Below are positions 60,526 through 64,000 of a stretch of DNA of 64,000 bases, piece after piece. The DNA is taken from contig CM071587.1 of NCBI GenBank assembly GCA_036426205.1, positions 2,457,068 through 2,521,067 of the forward strand. The letters are read 5' to 3'. Numbering within the stretch: position 1 is the stretch's first letter; each line of letters starts with the position of its first letter. A program made the translations under genes and the position numbers. The notes beneath the pieces are model-generated. The model worked only from the letters and a program-made list of their open reading frames with translations. It searched no databases and was not told where the DNA came from. Source of the stretch: Ascaphus truei. Its lineage: Eukaryota; Chordata; Amphibia; Anura; Ascaphidae.

Positions 60526-60671
60526 GACCGCCATTCCGACAAACTCTCCTGCCAGAAGGGTTAAGGACTTGTAATTTAAATCTGGGCGGTCCAAGTTCAG
60601 TCACTAAGGGCCACCCAGAAGCCAAGTATCCAAAATGTCTAATTAGGAAGTAATTACCCTAGTTGTAATTA

Positions 60672-61003
60672 CAGGCATACCCAGCATTAACGTACGCAAT
60701 GGGACCGGAGCATGTACGTAAAGTGAAAATGTAATTAAAGTGAAGCACTCCCTTTTTCCCACTTATCGATGCATGTACTGTACTGCAATCATCATATACG
60801 TGCATAACTTATGTAAATAATGCATGTGTAACAGGCTCTATAGTCTCCCCGCTTGCGCACAGCTTCGGTACAGGTAGGGAGCCGGTATTGCGGTTCAGGA
60901 CGTGCTGACAGGCGCATGCGTGAGCTGCCGTTTGCCTATTGAGCGATATGTCCTTACTCGCGAGTGTACTTAAAGGGAGTGTCCTTAAACCGGGGTATGC
61001 CTG
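60672..61003. mobile_element. TA-flanked MITE (Tc1/mariner-like) with 11-bp inverted ends
   Basis: It begins CAGGCATACCC and ends GGGTATGCCTG, with TA immediately outside on both sides, the mariner-type target duplication. The 332-bp interior contains AAAGTGAAGCACTCCCTTTT and GCTTGCGCACAGCTTCGGTA and no coding region. Confidence 0.8.
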
Positions 61004-61169
61004 TATTACTTAAGCAGCTTGTTGACCACGGAGGAATGATCCGGGACATCCCTGCACTAAATGTTACATTTTCACAGTCATTCTCCAGTAATTAAACAAA
61101 AAGAAAGTGGGATGGACACAACCATAATCAGAATTCATTTAAATGCAACTCGCTTTAATAATAAACAGA

Positions 61170-61310
61170 CCTACTGTATTAGCATAGGTTGCACTTGATG
61201 GACGTATGTCTTTTTTTTCAACCTCACCCACTATGTAACTATGCAACTATATAACTATGTTACTATGTAACTACGTAACTGTTATTATGTCACTATGTAA
61301 CCAGTCTTTT
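61170..61310 (+). mobile_element. LINE-derived 3' end with CTATGTAA tail repeats (second copy)
   Basis: TAGCATAGGTTGCACTTGAT then GGACGTATGTC, TTTTCAACCTCACCC and (CTATGTAA)n variants. Same family as 51760-51928. Confidence 0.65.
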
Positions 61311-61336
61311 GAAAGTAAGAGCATTTCAAATGAATA

Positions 61337-61760
61337 AAAGCTTCAGTTCAATCAATATCCTACATGTGTTTTTTTTTTTAATAAATCAGTTCTGCACTAT
61401 GAGAAAATACTTGTAGCATTTAAAAAAAAATTTTAAGACATTTTTAATGTACAAGCATTTTTTGTTTCTATTGCAACCATTTACAAAATCACATCCCCTT
61501 CCTCTTCTGAAACAGGCCCTGGCACACCCCTTTTTTTTAGCCCTGCCCTCTTTCTAGCAGTGCATCTAGTGACTGCCTGGTCACATGATCATCCCTACAG
61601 AACTTTGCATCTTGGGCCCTCTTCTGTTGCACTGACAGCCATTTAGTGAACCCCCGAGACGAATCTTCGCCAATCGATCACAGTAGAACGGATCGGTCTG
61701 CAACTTAGCTAATCACTTGTCAGTGTGTAGATTGTATTGATGCAGATATTAAATGGAACA
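61337..61760 (-). mobile_element. TTAA-type MITE, copy 4, opposite orientation
   Basis: On the minus strand it repeats the order seen at 48837-49329: GATTGTATTGATGCA (plus-strand reading), CTTCTGTTGCACTGACAGCC, CAGTGCATCTAGTGACTGCC, AAAAATTTTAAGACATTTTT, AATAAATCAGTTCTGCACTA. The AAAAGCTTCAG end near 61337 corresponds to the CTGCAGCTTTAA end. It lies only about 185 bp upstream of the NTSR1 exon acceptor. Confidence 0.72.
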
Positions 61761-61921
61761 TTTTTAAAATATCTTTTTTTCAAAAACGGCAACTTGAACT
61801 GCTGCGTTAATGCAATAAAACAACATCATTGCACTTGGCGTTTTTTTGGGAGATCGCCGGTGTTTTTGAGGTTTTCGTGACTGTGCCAGATTTGTGTAGG
61901 ATTTGGTCAGTGCTTTTAGCT

Positions 61922-61944
61922 CTACTCTTGCCTCTTTCCCCCAG
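61922..61944 (+). other. NTSR1: Splice acceptor and polypyrimidine tract of the NTSR1 exon
   Basis: A pyrimidine-rich run, including CCTCTTTCCCCCAG, ends in AG at 61943-61944. Translation in NTSR1 register starts at the next base. This fixes the 5' edge of the exon. An upstream ATG at 61903 in the same frame is intronic and is not a start codon. Confidence 0.9.
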
Positions 61945-62146
61945 GTCAACGCTTTCCTGTCCTTCGTGTTCCCGATGGTCGTGATCTCCGTGCTGAATAC
62001 GATCATCGCCAACCAGCTGATCGTTATGCTGAAGCAGGCGCATCAGGAAAACCAAGTGTGCACCATCGGAGGCCAGCAGACCATGCTCAGTATGACTATG
62101 GAACCAAGCCGCATCCAGTCCCTAAAACACGGCGTCAAAGTCCTGC
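61945..62146 (+). CDS. NTSR1: Internal exon of neurotensin receptor type 1 (TM5 to end of intracellular loop 3)
   Basis: NTSR1 is a plasma-membrane class A GPCR that binds neurotensin and couples mainly to Gq. The exon holds 67 codons plus one base. Codons 1-30 are the hydrophobic TM5, containing FPMVVISVLNTIIAN. Its proline (codon 10) is the TM5 landmark, and the Asn at codon 18 sits where most class A receptors have Tyr, as I recall for NTSR1. Codons 31-60 form loop 3 with QVCTIGG and MEPSRIQSL, and the exon ends in KHGVKVL at the start of TM6. From memory it closely matches vertebrate NTSR1; the most variable part is the QAHQEN and QQTMLSMT stretch. It begins in phase 0 after an AG acceptor and ends after the first base of an Arg codon before GTACGT. 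No stop, frameshift or damaged splice site is seen. The flanking exons are outside the window. NTSR2 is less likely because of the loop-3 sequence. Confidence 0.95.
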
Positions 62147-62152
62147 GTACGT
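62147..62152 (+). other. NTSR1: Splice donor of the NTSR1 exon
   Basis: GTACGT follows the first base of the last Arg codon, so the intron is phase 1. Reading beyond it leaves the NTSR1 pattern at once and reaches a stop near 62218. That supports the donor here rather than at the next GT (62151). Confidence 0.85.
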
Positions 62153-62337
62153 ATTCCTGCTCTATCGCTGTGCTCAGGGCGCGCGCTTGGGTCGTAGGGA
62201 GAAAAGTTCTGGAGCCCTGAGCAAAAAAATAATAATAATATATATCGAAACTCTTAATAAATATGTCAGCTTTAATTAAAGAAATGTGGTAGAAAAGCAT
62301 CTCTCTCCCATTCAGTATCCAGCCCCAATCATCATCA

Positions 62338-62815
62338 TTTCCTCGTCATTTCCTCATCTCCTCGTCATTTCCTCCTCATCTCCTCGTCATTTCCTCCTCA
62401 TCTCCTCCTCATCTCCTCGTCATTTCCTCCTCATCTCCTCGTCATTTCCTCGTCATCTCCTCGTCATCTCCTTGTCATTTCCTCGTCATTTCCTCTGCAT
62501 TTCCTCGTCACCTCCTCCTCATCTCCTCCTCATCTCCTCGTCATTTCCTCGTCATCTCCTCGTCATCTCCTTGTCATTTCCTCGTCATTTCCTCTTCATT
62601 TCCTCGTCACCTCCTCCTCATCTCCTCGTCATTTCCTCCTCATCTCCTCGTCATCTCCTTGTCATTTCCTCTTCATTTCCTCGTCACCTCCTCATCATCT
62701 CCTTGTCATTTCCTCCTCATCTCCTCGTCATCTCCTTGTCATTTCCTCGTCATCTCCTCGTCATTTCCTCGTCATCTCCTCGTCATTTCCTCTTCATTTC
62801 CTCTTCATTACGTGT
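62338..62815. repeat. 11-nt pyrimidine-rich tandem array, about 43 copies
   Basis: The unit is TCGTCATCTCC with TTTCC, CTCAT and TTGTC variants. It begins about 190 bp downstream of the NTSR1 donor. Because 11 is not a multiple of three, a serine/arginine/histidine/leucine-rich frame of 256 codons arises by cycling frames; it is not a gene. Confidence 0.96.
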
Positions 62816-63313
62816 TTTTCCCCCCTGGAAATCACCAAGAAACATGCCAGTCTCAATTCCGCCCTCTCCCCTCACAGTAATAATAGCCCTGGCTGTCTGC
62901 TGTGAGGGTGTAGGGTATATTCGTGCCCTTCAAGTGCACGCCAGGGCTTTATTGATCTTCTGTACTTCACAAAAAATGACCTTGTATAATCCTGAAGGTC
63001 GTGCGTGCCCCTTAAGGGCGGAACCGGCTGGAAAGATATGTATACACTGCCGTTAATTTGACATTTTTATTCAGATAACAAACTTCGTTCTGAAATTCTC
63101 CAGGGTTTCTTCTTCTTATGTATATTGCTAGAATTTTTTTTTTTCTTTTTCCGCTGTCTCTTAAAATATCTCCCTTTTGTGCGTGTTCCCCTCTTTTAAT
63201 AGTGTGTGGAACATTGGCTAAAAACAACCACATCGAAGGCTGTAAGAAGACTGATTTTCACAATGTAGCGTGAACAGGTTCAGTGCTTTTAAATGGCTAC
63301 AGGGTCACTAGAT
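62816..63313. other. No gene seen (NTSR1 downstream intron)
   Basis: Apparently unique sequence; the next NTSR1 exon (TM6 region) was looked for and not found. Confidence 0.5.
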
Positions 63314-63315
63314 CC

Positions 63316-63341
63316 CCCCCCCCCCACCCCCCTCCACTTAA
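63316..63341. repeat. C-rich run
   Basis: C11, A, C6 then CTCC; assembly length is unreliable. Confidence 0.85.
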
Positions 63342-63617
63342 CCCCTTCACTTCCAGAGGGGTGTGCGCCACACAAAGTGCTGCCTGAGCAGAAAGTGTTA
63401 AACCCTTTAGAGCACCTCAGGCAGCGAAGGGGTTAACACTTAGTATTATTGTCAGTGCCAAGAACGCATTGCAGTGCAACAAACAAACGTGTTGTTTTGT
63501 ACTCATTTGCTGGTACTAATAACAGTATCTGGCTGCAGGGCGAGCGCAGTGTGTGGGGATCCTCTCTGTCACCCCCTCATCCACCCGCAGAGATTTCTAT
63601 CCGTGCAGGGACAGTGA

Positions 63618-63640
63618 CCCCCCCCCCCCCCCCCCCCCCC
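63618..63640. repeat. Poly-C run, about 23 nt
   Basis: Uninterrupted C before ATTCCCAG. Spurious glycine/proline-rich frames cross it. Confidence 0.9.
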
Positions 63641-64000
63641 ATTCCCAGAAACCAGAGCGCAGAGAGTTTTAATGCAGATGTGTTGCATATTGTCAGGCTG
63701 TGCATGTGTAAGCTGGGAGCGATGGGGGCAGAGACAGGCCAACGTACACATGAATATTTCAGGGGGTATACAAAGTGCGTAAATCATTTATCAGGACTAA
63801 AGAGGAGAGAGAAAGCGAGGGGGGGGGGCAGGAGTGCCCTGATTTTAAAATGCCCTTTTTTAGTTGTTCCCCTAACTTTTTGGGGGTCGCCGGTATAGTG
63901 CACTGGGGGGTAGATTTGGAGCAGTTAAGGGAGAAGTTGCTTGTAGCAATGGGATAAGAAGTTTTCTATCATTATAATGATCCCCCGGGGCTGAGAGGTT

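Larger units (their letters stand above)
1..61944 (+). other. NTSR1: Probable NTSR1 intron upstream of the recognised exon (at least its 3' part)
   Basis: No other exon of NTSR1 or of any recognised gene was found on either strand before 61945. The stretch is filled with repeats, as expected for a long intron. The real length is uncertain because 18.1-48.0 kb looks duplicated. An unrelated gene or non-coding RNA nested inside cannot be excluded by eye. Confidence 0.55.

Noticed and set aside
61903..62220. A 105-codon reading with its own ATG around the NTSR1 exon
   Set aside because: The first 14 codons are the polypyrimidine tract and acceptor, and codons after 62146 are intron. The real coding part is the exon 61945-62146.
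62286..63056. A 256-codon plus-strand frame downstream of the NTSR1 exon
   Set aside because: It cycles through an 11-nt array and continues into unique sequence without any recognised domain. It lies in the intron after a good splice donor.

Overview
This is vertebrate nuclear DNA, most likely from a repeat-rich anuran amphibian. That is an inference from one receptor exon plus MITE and LINE families of a kind I associate with frog genomes. I can support only one protein-coding exon. At 61945-62146 (+) lies an internal exon of the neurotensin receptor NTSR1 (transmembrane segment 5 and third intracellular loop), with a good acceptor and donor. No exon 1 or downstream NTSR1 exon is visible, so most or all of 1-61944 is probably the intron upstream of this exon and 62147-64000 the start of the next intron. 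The long open frames elsewhere are by-products of low-complexity or tandem repeats.

Layout. 1-18.1 kb: mostly clean intronic sequence with minisatellites (40-, 33-, 24-, 15- and 30-nt units), a 1.8-kb G-rich array at 11.3-13.1 kb, two hairpins (one a perfect 168-bp inverted repeat at 2376-2751), and several DNA-transposon derivatives. These include a hAT-like element at 9090-9833 with an exact 8-bp target-site duplication. 18.1-48.0 kb: a head-to-tail duplication of about 15 kb (A, 18098-32882; B, 32883-47985). The two copies carry the same elements in the same order and differ mainly by scattered 1-2 base indels. I think this is more likely an assembly failure on uncorrected long reads at a 37-nt minisatellite than a real duplication. 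48.0-61.9 kb: TTAA-flanked MITE copies, an NRF1-motif-rich tandem repeat, a 5'-truncated L1-type LINE with a perfect 16-bp target-site duplication, purine-rich and GT-rich tracts, palindromic MITEs and a TA-flanked MITE. 61.9-64.0 kb: the NTSR1 exon, an 11-nt pyrimidine-rich array, and C-runs.

The most notable themes are: (1) the tandem duplication/assembly question; (2) the perfect 168-bp palindrome; (3) repeated birth of minisatellites inside non-autonomous, hAT-like elements (9.1, 18.6, 23.3 and 29.0 kb); (4) a two-level nest of hAT-like elements at 28965-30601, resolved by both pairs of 8-bp target-site duplications. I found no CRISPR array, tRNA, rRNA, operon or microbial gene. I did not find a new multi-gene system.
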